Source of the DNA: a virus
Length of the DNA: 39,042 nucleotides
Virus record (IMG/VR): IMGVR_UViG_3300031707_006572
Coordinates: 1-39,042 of that record
Reading direction: 5' to 3' (one strand)
Below are positions 23,268-31,849 of this stretch, piece by piece. How positions within the stretch are numbered: the stretch's first letter is position 1; every line of letters begins with the position of its first letter. The notes beneath the pieces were generated by a model. That model made no database searches. It had not been told where the DNA came from and saw only the letters and a program-made list of their open reading frames with translations. The position numbers and the translations under genes were made by a program.

Positions 23268-24573
23268 CGCACTCCGCGCGAATAAATTCGTTCAAGACAG
23301 CGTTTAGCTGTCGTATCTCAATCTTCTTGAGCAACTTTGCATGCGGAACAACTTGGGCCTCGAAGTTGGTTTTGACCAGGAAATCACGTACTCGCGTCAG
23401 GGAACGCCTTTGATCCGTATAGACTCCACAAACAGATCCGACTGCGTGTGCCTCAATGGAATTCAGCAGTACTTTGGGTCCGAACTTTGTAAATCCTGTG
23501 CTAACCAGCAATCTCGGGGCGTTAAACAGCGGGTATTTGTACCAAGGATTCTGAGACATACACGTCGACGTCCCGCGAGACCGCTCAGGTACAGAATCCA
23601 AATACACATGAAGCCTCGATGAGAAACGGCCAGAGTAAGACTTAATTAACCAACACTTCGCACCAGCGTCTATGAAGTGCTTTCGGAATACAGCCTTTGA
23701 AAGACGCGTCACGTTCCTAGGCACTTCGCGTAGCGAGGTCACACATGGCAAGACATCCTTACGAGATAAACCAGCGTGAACGCGCTCGCCTTCAGTCAAG
23801 GTGAATATCTTCTGCGTGCCGGGGCTCATCCCACGCTTTGCCCACAGTGCGCCCCGGTTTTCGTATGTTAGCACGTGGTATCTTGAACCTGTAGCATGAA
23901 GGGATGGGGAAATATTTCCATCTCGTCGTAGCTTGAAGAACGACCACTCGCCGTCGTCGCACGCCTTGTCAATTACAGAAATAGAAGCGGTCGTTAGCAC
24001 GTTATCGAATATTGACTCTGTGAATTTATAGGTGTCAACATGCCAACCATTTTGTTTGATGAATCGTCGGAGTGGTTCGGCTGATGGCCGCGAAACCCAT
24101 TCGTACGGCACCACCGTGGAGACGATCCCGCCTTCTGCAGACTTCAGCAACGCGAGAAAGATGAAGTAGACAAATAAGTTGCATTTTCGGTTCAGCGACA
24201 CCCCGGTCTCTTTCGCAATTCTAGCTGCAATGCGGTCACGCCATGAATGCTCCAAATCGTGATGGCGAACATAAGGAGGGTTGCCAATGCAGGCATCGAA
24301 CCCAGTTCCAGCATGCTTGAATGCACACCCATATCGGATCACCGCATTGCTGGGCAACTTGTCAGACGGTTTTTGCCCCGGGTCTATTTCGATACCTTCA
24401 TATGTCTCGTATCGCCCACCCAAAGCAAAACGGCCATCGCCCGCTCCCAAGTCGAACACACGCGATAACTGCGGGCGATACGTATGCGTTATCTCCCAGA
24501 ACAGGCTAACGACGTCATGTGGCGTTGAAACCTGTGAACGAGAAAGCTCGTATGCCGTCTTCTTCCTACCCAT
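23257..24573 (-). CDS. N6-adenine DNA methyltransferase, TaqI/Eco57I-like
   Basis: A 438-residue methyltransferase. Motif I is VFDLGAGDGRF (39-49), an acidic residue follows in GIEIDPG (60-66), and motif IV is NPPY (98-101), so it is of the gamma-class order. The C-terminal half (after about 230) would be the target-recognition domain. No nuclease motif is seen, so it is a modification enzyme or part of a system whose restriction arm is in the other genes. It is the first gene of the four-gene leftward cargo operon and starts after GAGAGG. Confidence 0.88.
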   Translation of the reverse strand: MGRKKTAYELSRSQVSTPHDVVSLFWEITHTYRPQLSRVFDLGAGDGRFALGGRYETYEGIEIDPGQKPSDKLPSNAVIRYGCAFKHAGTGFDACIGNPPYVRHHDLEHSWRDRIAARIAKETGVSLNRKCNLFVYFIFLALLKSAEGGIVSTVVPYEWVSRPSAEPLRRFIKQNGWHVDTYKFTESIFDNVLTTASISVIDKACDDGEWSFFKLRRDGNISPSLHATGSRYHVLTYENRGALWAKRGMSPGTQKIFTLTEGERVHAGLSRKDVLPCVTSLREVPRNVTRLSKAVFRKHFIDAGAKCWLIKSYSGRFSSRLHVYLDSVPERSRGTSTCMSQNPWYKYPLFNAPRLLVSTGFTKFGPKVLLNSIEAHAVGSVCGVYTDQRRSLTRVRDFLVKTNFEAQVVPHAKLLKKIEIRQLNAVLNEFIRAECGDG

Positions 24574-24607
24574 TTGTCCTCTCTAAAACTGGCGATGCTT
24601 ACGTGTC

Positions 24608-24636
24608 ATTATGCACAGTCAACACCGTTTGTCTAA
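24608..24636 (-). promoter_or_regulatory. probable leftward promoter of cargo operon
   Basis: On the minus strand TTAGAC (24631-24636), 17 bases, CATAAT (24608-24613), about 35 bases before the start of the methyltransferase. An overlapping TTGACT lies too close to the -10 box to be its partner. The match is moderate. Confidence 0.4.
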
Positions 24637-24943
24637 TCACGTGCGCGAGCACCTAATTGACGATGGCTGCGTTAGCGTCGTTCACAATCTTTACAGTTTC
24701 GAACTCGGCTCATGCCGCAGTCCGCATAGCCAGAAGTATCGGCAGGGTCATCTCTTATGATGATACAAAAAATCTCGCAGACAGGTTCGACCTATTCCTC
24801 CGAGTTGCACGCTGAAGTATACGTGAAGCATGGCATTTGGTCAACAGGCAATTGCCATACGATAATGAGCCGTATGAGAAACCCAAACGCGCCTTGCGCG
24901 CTTGGATGACAAGGCCGCATGGTTTACGCCTTGCACAGTCAAC
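24612..24943 (+). repeat. 12-bp direct repeat TGCACAGTCAAC
   Basis: TGCACAGTCAAC occurs at 24612-24623 (inside the promoter region of the cargo operon) and at 24932-24943. Only two copies were noticed. They may be a regulator site or a trace of the insertion of the cargo. Confidence 0.4.
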
Positions 24944-25092
24944 CATCCCTTTGATGCGCCAAACAGCGGCAAAATCCCCGTCTCAATCCTTTACTGCTTT
25001 CTGCGAGGGATTTTTCTTTTGGCCTCAAATATTTCAAGCCTCATGTTCTGCCGGTGTAACAATTTCATCAATTTTTGCTCATCCCCTTGATT
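24637..25092. other. intergenic stretch without a convincing gene
   Basis: This stretch separates the leftward cargo operon from the rightward late operon. A plus frame from 24837 runs through to the late promoter but has no ribosome site, and its product has no domain. A weak hairpin AATCC/GGATT near 24987-25015 followed by TTTTTCTTTT may be a rightward terminator. The AT content is higher than in the phage genes around it. It could hold remains of what was present before the cargo was inserted. Confidence 0.5.
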
Positions 25093-25125
25093 CTCCGGCA
25101 AAAAAACGCGTCGAGCGGCAAATAA
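25093..25125 (+). promoter_or_regulatory. paired CGGCAAA element before late operon
   Basis: CTCCGGCAAA, nine bases, CGAGCGGCAAATAA: the same boxes and spacing as at 3181-3213, but with a different spacer. It lies 38 bases before the first late gene. TAAGAT follows in the position of a -10 box. Shared use before both rightward operons points to a common activator or phage sigma factor. Confidence 0.65.
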
Positions 25126-25163
25126 GATCATAGGCGCGACCATTTTTCTCACGGTGACAACTC

Positions 25164-25361
25164 ATGGCGAATGACATTGAGGATGCGATCCAGAAAAACG
25201 CCAAGGGACCGAAGCGAGCCAAAGGCGACTCGGGCGAGATTGAGCAGCACGACCCGACACAACTGATTGAAGTCGCTCGGTTCACTGCGTCCACGACGGC
25301 CGTGAAGAAAAAGCCATTCGGATTACGGCGCGCGAAACTGATTCCGCCGGGGGCGGACTGA
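25164..25361 (+). CDS. small protein in gpW position
   Basis: A 65-residue basic protein between the packaging and portal genes. Size, position and a positively charged C terminus ending GLRRAKLIPPGAD recall lambda gpW-type head-tail joining proteins, but the sequence similarity is not strong. Its stop codon overlaps the portal start (TGATG). It is the first gene of the late operon. Confidence 0.7.
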   Translation: MANDIEDAIQKNAKGPKRAKGDSGEIEQHDPTQLIEVARFTASTTAVKKKPFGLRRAKLIPPGAD

Positions 25362-26821
25362 TGGGATTGCTGAACAGAATCTTTGGACATAGGAAGACCG
25401 AGACCGTGAGCCTGCCGAGGCGGGTGCAGGTGGTTCGCGGCCGCTATGACGCGGCGACGATCAACGACGACAACCGCCGCCACTGGGCAAATGCGGATGG
25501 CCTGTCCGCGAATGCGGCAAACTCCCCGGAAGTGCGGCGGCGTCTGCGGAACAACGCGCGCTACGAGGTGGCGAATAACTCGTATGCCAAGGGAATTGTG
25601 CTGACGTTGGCTAATGACTGTATCGGCACCGGGCCGCGCCTTCAGATGCTAACGGACAACCCGGAAGTCAATCGCGTCATTGAAACGGCGTTCGCGGAAT
25701 GGGCAAGGTTGATTCGGCTGGCAGAGAAACTCCGCACGATGCGCATGGGGAAAGCGGAAGACGGTGAAGGATTCGGAATCATAGTCAACAATCCTACGTT
25801 ATCGATGCCGGTGCAACTGGATTTGCGCCTTGTCGAAGCGGACCAGGTGGCTACGCCGTTCTTTACACCCATGGCGAGTTATGCCGTTGACGGAATCGTC
25901 TTCGACACGTCGTGGAACCCGGTTGAGTATCACGTCTTGAGGAACCATCCGGGCGACACGGTCAGAGTACAGACACTGGAATATGACACGGTCAAGGCGG
26001 AAGCGGTCATTCACTACTTCCGCGCGGACCGTCCAGGACAAGCGCGTGGAATACCAGAGATCATGTCCGCGTTGCCGCTCTTCGCGCAGTTGCGAAGGTA
26101 CACACTGGCCGTCATTGCGGCGGCAGAAACAGCGGCGGATCACGCGCTCGTGATTTACACGGACGCGCCAGCAAACGGTGAAGCCGACTCGCTCGAAGCG
26201 ATGGACACGGTCGAGTTGGAAAAACGCATGGCGACGGTCATGCCGGGCGGTTGGAAGTTGGCACAGACTCAGGCAGAGCAGCCGACCACGACCTACGCGG
26301 AATTCAAGAAGGAAGTTCTGAACGAGATCGCGCGTTGCCTGAACATGCCGTTCAACATCGCGGCCGGAAATTCGAGCGGCTACAACTACTCGTCGGGACG
26401 GCTCGACCACCAGACTTACTACAAGGCCATCCGCGTTGAGCAGTCGCACATCGAGACAGTCGTGCTGGACCGCATTCTGAACGCGTGGCTGTCCGAGGCG
26501 GTCCTGATTGAGGGATTGCTACCACAGCCAGCAAGGATCAAAGGCGCGCGGTTCGCGCATCAGTGGTTCTGGGACGGACATGAGCATGTTGACCCGGCGA
26601 AAGAAGCGAACGCGCAGGACACGCGGCTTAAGAACAACACAACTACTCTCGCGCACGAGTATGCGAAGCAGGGACTCGACTGGGAATCGGAACTGAGACA
26701 GCGCGCAAAGGAAGTCGCACTCATGAATCAACTGGGACTAAGCATGGCGCAAGCAACACCGGCACCCGTGCCGGTTGCGGATAATCAAAATACCGAAGAC
26801 GGACAAACTCCAGAGGAATAG
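25361..26821 (+). CDS. phage portal protein, lambda family
   Basis: A 486-residue protein of the lambda portal family (Phage_portal_2). The stretch NDDNRRHWANADGLSANAAN, then NNARYEVANNSYAKGIVLTL, ending GTGP is the typical N-terminal part; NMPFNIAAGNSSGYNYSSGR is the conserved C-terminal part. It forms the ring through which DNA enters the capsid. The C-terminal tail is flexible. The next gene starts two bases after the stop. Confidence 0.93.
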   Translation: MGLLNRIFGHRKTETVSLPRRVQVVRGRYDAATINDDNRRHWANADGLSANAANSPEVRRRLRNNARYEVANNSYAKGIVLTLANDCIGTGPRLQMLTDNPEVNRVIETAFAEWARLIRLAEKLRTMRMGKAEDGEGFGIIVNNPTLSMPVQLDLRLVEADQVATPFFTPMASYAVDGIVFDTSWNPVEYHVLRNHPGDTVRVQTLEYDTVKAEAVIHYFRADRPGQARGIPEIMSALPLFAQLRRYTLAVIAAAETAADHALVIYTDAPANGEADSLEAMDTVELEKRMATVMPGGWKLAQTQAEQPTTTYAEFKKEVLNEIARCLNMPFNIAAGNSSGYNYSSGRLDHQTYYKAIRVEQSHIETVVLDRILNAWLSEAVLIEGLLPQPARIKGARFAHQWFWDGHEHVDPAKEANAQDTRLKNNTTTLAHEYAKQGLDWESELRQRAKEVALMNQLGLSMAQATPAPVPVADNQNTEDGQTPEE

Positions 26822-26823
26822 CC

Positions 26824-28767
26824 ATGAAAGACAAAATTGAAGGAAGCGATCAGTCGTTGAGCAACACGGTGGTTTTTGCGTGCGCGCCCGAGTGGGTCGA
26901 AGCCAACGCCGGGGCTGACGGGAAGCCTGCAGGACTCCCTCGCTTTTCAATGACGGCATATACGGGCGGCCCAATGAAACTCAGCGGCTGGCGGTATCCC
27001 GTCATCGTTGAGTTGTCGGGCCTGAACATCCCGTCGCAGAACCGCCCTATTCGTCTGGGCCATGACGCCGCGCAAGGCGTCGGTCACACGGACTCCCTGC
27101 TCGTGCAGGGCGGGCGGCTCATAGCAGGTGGCATCGTTTCGCGCGACACCAACGCGGCCAAGGAAGTCGTTGCATCCTCGCGGAACGGTTTTCCGTGGCA
27201 GGCATCCATCGGCGCGGGCGTCGAGGAAGCGGAGTTCATTCGTGAGGGCCAGAAGGCGGTCGTCAACGGCCGCGAATGGTCGGGACCGCTGAATGTTGTG
27301 CGCAAGGCAACTCTCGGCGAAATCAGTTTTGTGGACTTGGGCGCGGACGGAGAGACAAGCGCCCGCGTGGCCGCAAAGGCCAAGGAGGACACTGTGGACA
27401 AAGACGCGGAGGATAAGGAGAAGGTTGAAGGCACGCAGACGACTGACATTGCGGCAAAGATGCGTGAAGAGGCTGCGGCTGAGACTGAACGCATCGCGGC
27501 GATTCAGAAACTCTGCGGCGACAAGCACAAGGATATCGAGGCGAAGGCCATCCGAGAGAACTGGAACGCCACGAAGTGTGAACTGGAAGTCATGCGTGCG
27601 GATCGTCCTCCGACACCGGACATTATCCGCAGGACTGAAGGTCCCGCGACCGGCGCAATGCTGGAAGCCGCGTGCGCGCTGGCGGAAGGACTCACACAGC
27701 CGGAAAAGCACTACAAAGAGGAAGTCCTCGATGCGGCATCTCATCGCTTCAGAGGACTTGGACTGCAGGAACTCTTCCTGGAGGCGGCGTGGGCAAATGG
27801 CTACACGGGCCGCTCGTTCCGCGACAGCCGCGAAGTGATGCGCTTCGCGTTCGGCCGTGAGGTCAAGGCTGGCCTCTCGTTCGTCGACGTCGGCGGAATC
27901 CTCTCGAACGTGTCGAACAAGTTCCTGCTCGAAGGATTCTACTCCGTCGAGCGTACGTGGCGGAACATTTGCGCGGTGCGCAACGTCTCGGACTTCAAGA
28001 CGGTCACGAGTTACCGGCTCATCGGCAAGGATCAGTATGAAAAAGTCGGGCCGGGCGGCGAACTCAAGCACGGGACGCTGGGCGAGGAGACCTATACCAA
28101 CAAGGCCGACACTCACGGCATCATGCTGACCATCGACCGGCGCGACATCATCAATGACGATCTCGGCGCGATTACGCTCGTGCCGCGCAAGCTCGGGCGC
28201 GGAAGCGGGCTTCAGATATGCGAGGTGTTCTGGGTCATCTTCATGAACAACTCGGCGTTCTTCACAACGGGCAACAAGAACTACGCGGCTGGCACGCCGG
28301 ACACGGTGTGCGGCATTGACGGCCTGACCAAGGCGGAAACCATGTTCATGGAGCAGGTGGACGCCGACGGCAAGCCCATCGGAATCATGCCCGCGATTGT
28401 GCTGGTTCCACCGGCGCTCAGCGCGATGGCTACGCAGTTGCAGAAGTCGCTTGAGATACGCGACACGACTGCAAACACGAAGTACCCAATCGCCAACCCG
28501 CACGTCGGCAAGTTCCGCGCTGAGGTAAGCCGGTATTTGTCGAACGCCAAGTTCACGGGCAACTCCAGCAAGGCGTGGTATCTCCTCGCAGACCCGAACG
28601 ACCTGCCCGTAATCGAGGTAGCATTCCTGAACGGTCAGGAGTCGCCCATCATCGAAACCGCCGAGGCGGATTTCAACGTGCTCGGTGTCAGGATGCGCGG
28701 TTATCACGACTTCGGCGTCGCTCTTCAGGACCAGCGTGGCGGATGCAAACTCAAGGGCGAGGCGTAA
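26824..28767 (+). CDS. prohead protease-major capsid protein fusion
   Basis: A 647-residue protein. Residues about 1-190 resemble the prohead serine protease, with His near 79 (RLGHDAA) and Ser near 128 (WQASIGAG). Residues 190-260 are charged and scaffold-like. Residues about 300-647 resemble the Mu gpT/HK97-fold major capsid (RSFRDSREVMRFAF, then FYSVERTWRNICAV). Protease-capsid fusions are known in some phages; self-cleavage would release the mature capsid. No frameshift or internal ribosome site was found between the parts. Confidence 0.88.
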   Translation: MKDKIEGSDQSLSNTVVFACAPEWVEANAGADGKPAGLPRFSMTAYTGGPMKLSGWRYPVIVELSGLNIPSQNRPIRLGHDAAQGVGHTDSLLVQGGRLIAGGIVSRDTNAAKEVVASSRNGFPWQASIGAGVEEAEFIREGQKAVVNGREWSGPLNVVRKATLGEISFVDLGADGETSARVAAKAKEDTVDKDAEDKEKVEGTQTTDIAAKMREEAAAETERIAAIQKLCGDKHKDIEAKAIRENWNATKCELEVMRADRPPTPDIIRRTEGPATGAMLEAACALAEGLTQPEKHYKEEVLDAASHRFRGLGLQELFLEAAWANGYTGRSFRDSREVMRFAFGREVKAGLSFVDVGGILSNVSNKFLLEGFYSVERTWRNICAVRNVSDFKTVTSYRLIGKDQYEKVGPGGELKHGTLGEETYTNKADTHGIMLTIDRRDIINDDLGAITLVPRKLGRGSGLQICEVFWVIFMNNSAFFTTGNKNYAAGTPDTVCGIDGLTKAETMFMEQVDADGKPIGIMPAIVLVPPALSAMATQLQKSLEIRDTTANTKYPIANPHVGKFRAEVSRYLSNAKFTGNSSKAWYLLADPNDLPVIEVAFLNGQESPIIETAEADFNVLGVRMRGYHDFGVALQDQRGGCKLKGEA

Positions 28768-28785
28768 CAATCACAGGAGGCATAC

Positions 28786-29121
28786 ATGGCATACGCAACT
28801 TATGTGCATGAAGGGAAGAGCATCGACTACACCCCTTCCGCCGCTGTGGCGGTCGGCGATGTAGTCGTTCAGGGAGACTTGGTGGGCGTGGCAGCGAGGC
28901 CAATTGCGGCGGATGCGCTCGGGTCGCTCGCGGTGACCGGCGTGTTCGACTTTGCGAAGGCAACCGGAACCAGCACGGCTATCGCAGCGGGCACAAAGGT
29001 GTACTGGGACGCGACAAACCATGTGGCGACCACGACTGCGACCAGCAACAAATACATTGGCAAGGTCGTGAAGGCAGCCGTCGATGCGGATGTGACGGTG
29101 CGCGTGAGGCTGGAACAGTGA
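28786..29121 (+). CDS. DUF2190 capsid decoration-like protein
   Basis: A 111-residue Ala/Val/Thr-rich protein after AGGAGG. The pattern YVHEGKSIDYTPSAAVAVGD, then GVAARPIAADALGSLAVTG and GTKVYWDA is typical of DUF2190 proteins, which sit beside the capsid gene and probably decorate or stabilise the head. Confidence 0.88.
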   Translation: MAYATYVHEGKSIDYTPSAAVAVGDVVVQGDLVGVAARPIAADALGSLAVTGVFDFAKATGTSTAIAAGTKVYWDATNHVATTTATSNKYIGKVVKAAVDADVTVRVRLEQ

Positions 29122-29471
29122 ACTTAAGAGAGGGGTTGGCTTGGCTGGATCGTGGGCTGATTGCTCACGATCCATGCCGAGTCGAATACCGACGCGCTGG
29201 ACGCGCGCCTATGACGTTCGACGCGGCGAAAGGCAAACCCCGCTTTGAAGTCACAGATGAAAACAATGTTTCCATCAGGGCGCATCTTTGGGACTTCCTC
29301 GTGCTCGCAGAGGACTTGCCATTCGAGCCAAAAGCCGGTGATGCGATTATATCGGACGGCAGGAAATACGAGGTGATGGAACTTGGGCAGGATGGTTGTT
29401 GGCAGTGGACTGGTTCGCACATGACGACCTATCGAATTCACACCAAAGATACGGGTGAATCAAATGCCTGA
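29118..29471 (+). CDS. probable head completion / connector protein
   Basis: A 117-residue protein with a GTG start overlapping the previous stop. It is beta-rich (DAIISDGRKYEVMELGQDGC, then WQWTG), a pattern seen in small head-tail connector proteins with an SH3-like fold. Its position between decoration and tail-terminator genes supports this. No single motif is decisive. Confidence 0.65.
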   Translation: MNLREGLAWLDRGLIAHDPCRVEYRRAGRAPMTFDAAKGKPRFEVTDENNVSIRAHLWDFLVLAEDLPFEPKAGDAIISDGRKYEVMELGQDGCWQWTGSHMTTYRIHTKDTGESNA

Positions 29472-29751
29472 AGCAACACTCATACAACTCGTAATGCAAG
29501 GCGGTTTCACCGCCCTTGCGGCATTCCTGGTCTGGCGTATGGCGTCGGCAAGCGAAGCAGACCGTAAGGCGTCGCAGGAACGTGAAACGCGGATGGCGAA
29601 CCGCATAAACGATTTGGAGAAGACGCTTGTTGACCTTGTTGCGCGTAGTGTGGATGCGCAGAACAACATCTCCACGGCGCTCAACGGTCTCAGGCTTACG
29701 CTGGAGCGCAAGCCGTGCCTGCTGGAAAACGAGGTGAAGCGTGCCGTCTAA
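29464..29751 (+). CDS. small membrane protein with coiled coil
   Basis: A 95-residue protein with one membrane segment near the N terminus (LIQLVMQGGFTALAAFLVWR) and a coiled coil behind it. The layout is like the XhlA/BhlA group of holin-associated proteins. It is placed among connector genes, and a second holin-like gene lies at 32513. It overlaps the genes on both sides. Confidence 0.65.
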   Translation: MPEATLIQLVMQGGFTALAAFLVWRMASASEADRKASQERETRMANRINDLEKTLVDLVARSVDAQNNISTALNGLRLTLERKPCLLENEVKRAV

Positions 29752-30169
29752 ACTTGTGCAACTTGCGGACGCTGTCGTTGCGATGCTGAATGCGGGGAAG
29801 TTCTCCCTGGCGTTCACGGCACAGCGGCTCTACAGGCCATATTTCGATTTGCCGGATATGTCCACATTGCACGTAACGGTCTCACCAGACAGTGTGGTGT
29901 TAACGCAGCACACCCGCGCGGCAATGGCAAATGAGACAAAGGTCGATGTCGCCGTGCAGAAGAAATACAAAACGGAAGACGCGTCGGAACTCGACCCGCT
30001 GGTAGCGCTCGTTGAGGAGATCGCCGCGATGTTCTCGCAGAATCGTGTTATCGCGGAATTGGGCGCAGTTCTGCTGAAGATCGAACATGCGCCGGTCTAT
30101 TCGCCGGAGCACATGCAAGACAAGCGGATGTTCACGAGCATCATCACGCTTACATACAGGACGGACTAG
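29741..30169 (+). CDS. probable tail terminator protein
   Basis: A 142-residue protein with a GTG start inside the end of the previous gene. Alpha/beta pattern with strands MSTLHVTVSPDSVVLT and FTSIITLTYRTD at the end. Size and position between connector and gp10-like genes match tail terminator or minor tail proteins (gpU/gpZ type). Confidence 0.65.
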   Translation: MPSKLVQLADAVVAMLNAGKFSLAFTAQRLYRPYFDLPDMSTLHVTVSPDSVVLTQHTRAAMANETKVDVAVQKKYKTEDASELDPLVALVEEIAAMFSQNRVIAELGAVLLKIEHAPVYSPEHMQDKRMFTSIITLTYRTD

Positions 30170-30186
30170 TACCAGGACTAGCACCC

Positions 30187-30633
30187 ATGATTCGCTGCGA
30201 CATGAAGAAGTTCTTCTTCGACAAGAAGGCCGTAACAAGCCGCACGGACAAGGCGACGCGCAAGGTCTTGAGTAAGTTCGGCGCATACACACGGACACGC
30301 TCGCGCACGAGCATCCGCCAGCGCAAAGGAACGTCGCGCCCGGGCCAACCGCCGTACAGCCATACGGGATTGCTCAAAGACAACATCTTCTTCGGGTATG
30401 ACCCGAACAAACGTTCCGTGGTTGTCGGACCGGAGAAATTGCGCAAAGGAAAAGGCGAAGCGCCGCGCCTATTGGAACACGGCGGGAAAACCACAACGCG
30501 ATTCTTCGACTCCAAGCGCAAGAAATATGGAAAGCCCAGGCGGGTGCGCGTTGCGAAGCGGTCGTACATGCAGCCCGCATTTGATACGGAACTGAAACAA
30601 CTGCCGCCCAAATGGCGGGACTCTATTCGTTAG
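30187..30633 (+). CDS. HK97 gp10-like head-tail joining protein
   Basis: A 148-residue, very basic protein. GQPPYSHTGLLKDNIFFGYD and the later VVVGPEKL, then LLEHGGKT, are the typical features of the gp10-like neck family. The C-terminal part (KRSYMQPAFDTELKQLP) also fits. A second ATG at 30202 is a possible start. Confidence 0.78.
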   Translation: MIRCDMKKFFFDKKAVTSRTDKATRKVLSKFGAYTRTRSRTSIRQRKGTSRPGQPPYSHTGLLKDNIFFGYDPNKRSVVVGPEKLRKGKGEAPRLLEHGGKTTTRFFDSKRKKYGKPRRVRVAKRSYMQPAFDTELKQLPPKWRDSIR

Positions 30634-30643
30634 GGAGGGGCAC

Positions 30644-31075
30644 ATGGCGTTAACAACTTATGCGATGGGCATGAACGCCAAGATTTACTGCGGGGCCGCA
30701 GGCGCGACTCCCAGCACGGAATTGGCGAACGTGCGCGACGTGACGCTCACGCTGGATGCTGGAGAGGCGGACGTTACGAGCCGCGCAAATGGCGGCTGGA
30801 AGGCGACGGTTGCCACTCTGCGTGAATGTATCGTCGAATTCGAGATGCCGTACAAGCGGACTGATGCCGGGTATGCGCTCATCAAGACGGCATATCTCAC
30901 CGGCGGACAGGTCGGCCTGAAAACTCTGGCCGAGGAGAACGGAGAAGGCCCGGACGGCGACTTCTCCATCACGAGTTTCCCGCGCAGCGAACCGCTTGAG
31001 GAAGGCGTGATGGTCTCCGTAACCGCGAAACTCACAACCTTCAGGTCGTGGATTGAGGCAGGAGGTGGCGCATGA
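30644..31075 (+). CDS. major tail tube protein
   Basis: A 143-residue protein after GGGAGGGG. It starts ALTTYAMGMNAKIYCGAAGA and continues with TLTLDAGEADVTSRANGGWK and later strands, as in tail tube proteins of long non-contractile tails (DVTSR is a frequent motif). The next gene, a chaperone, overlaps by ATGA. Confidence 0.85.
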   Translation: MALTTYAMGMNAKIYCGAAGATPSTELANVRDVTLTLDAGEADVTSRANGGWKATVATLRECIVEFEMPYKRTDAGYALIKTAYLTGGQVGLKTLAEENGEGPDGDFSITSFPRSEPLEEGVMVSVTAKLTTFRSWIEAGGGA

Positions 31076-31620
31076 AAACATTCAACGACGCAGCTGGCCG
31101 CACTTGGACAATCAGTCTCACTCTGGGCAGCGCTATGCGCGTCAAGGACGCGCTCGGCGTCAGTCTGCTCGATCTAGACCAAGGCGTTGCGCGCGCTGGT
31201 GACAAGTATCGCATGGTCGAGATGAAGAACAAGGCTGACGCGGAGAAGCACGAACTCCTCTCCGTGAAACTCGTGAGCGACAAGTTCTTCCTCGCAGATG
31301 TCTTATTCTGTCTCCTAGAGCCGCAAATCGAGAAACATGGTCTCACGAAAGACAACGCATGGGATGCGTTCAACGGCGAAACCATGCTGGCCATGAACCA
31401 TGCGCTTTACGAGGAACTCACCGATTTTTTCCGCTCGAGCGGCCGGACAAACGTCGTCCGGCTGATAGAGGCACAGGCAAAGGTCGTGAACGCGCAGATG
31501 AAAGTCGTGGACAGGATGGCCGACAAACTCACCGACGAAACGATGGAGAAGGTGGTCGTTGGAGTGATGTCTGGCGAATCGCCGGAGCGCTTGGCGTCGA
31601 CCCTCGGCCTTACACGCTGA
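31072..31620 (+). CDS. tail assembly chaperone (gpG-like)
   Basis: A 182-residue protein between the tail tube and the tape measure, where tail assembly chaperones lie. It begins with a beta segment (DAAGRTWTISLTLGSAMRVK) and then is helical. In its last part the -1 frame is open into a second conserved segment (31590-31847). A classic slippery site T_TTT_TTC lies at 31425-31431, with a 7-bp hairpin (31442-31462) ten bases behind it. Confidence 0.8.
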   Translation: MKTFNDAAGRTWTISLTLGSAMRVKDALGVSLLDLDQGVARAGDKYRMVEMKNKADAEKHELLSVKLVSDKFFLADVLFCLLEPQIEKHGLTKDNAWDAFNGETMLAMNHALYEELTDFFRSSGRTNVVRLIEAQAKVVNAQMKVVDRMADKLTDETMEKVVVGVMSGESPERLASTLGLTR

Positions 31621-31847
31621 GGGAATTGCTATGGCTGGCGGAAGGCCAAGGGCGCGAACGTTGGGCGCACACGTCATTGGTGTGTTCGATTCTTGCGAAC
31701 GCCAATCGCGACCCCAAGAAGCGGCGTAAACCCTACAAGCCGGATGATTTCAACCCATACTCTGAAACATTGCGAGAAGACTACGTCGTAGTCAACAAGG
31801 ACAACATCGGACTCATGCGAGAGGCCTTCACTGGCCGGAAAGGATAG
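31590..31847 (+). CDS. gpT-like C-terminal extension in -1 frame
   Basis: This frame encodes ALGVDPRPYTLRELLWLAEG and then about 65 residues with ANANRDPKKRRKPYKPDDFN, a motif set of small proteins that follow chaperones in related prophages. There is no ATG or GTG near the start of the conserved segment, only CTG at 31617 and TTG at 31626, neither with a good ribosome site. It is therefore probably made by -1 frameshifting from the gpG-like gene. The start given here is the approximate beginning of protein-like sequence. The slip point is uncertain, because a shift at 31425 would add about 50 residues that look like out-of-frame reading. Confidence 0.6.
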   Translation, partial: LGVDPRPYTLRELLWLAEGQGRERWAHTSLVCSILANANRDPKKRRKPYKPDDFNPYSETLREDYVVVNKDNIGLMREAFTGRKG

Positions 31848-31849
31848 TC

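Noticed and set aside
24837-25133. 98-codon frame before the late operon
   Set aside because: No ribosome site, no domain, and it runs through the late promoter element.
26947-28770. 607-codon open frame on the minus strand
   Set aside because: Antisense to the protease-capsid fusion; it results from high GC in third positions and has no ribosome site or domain.
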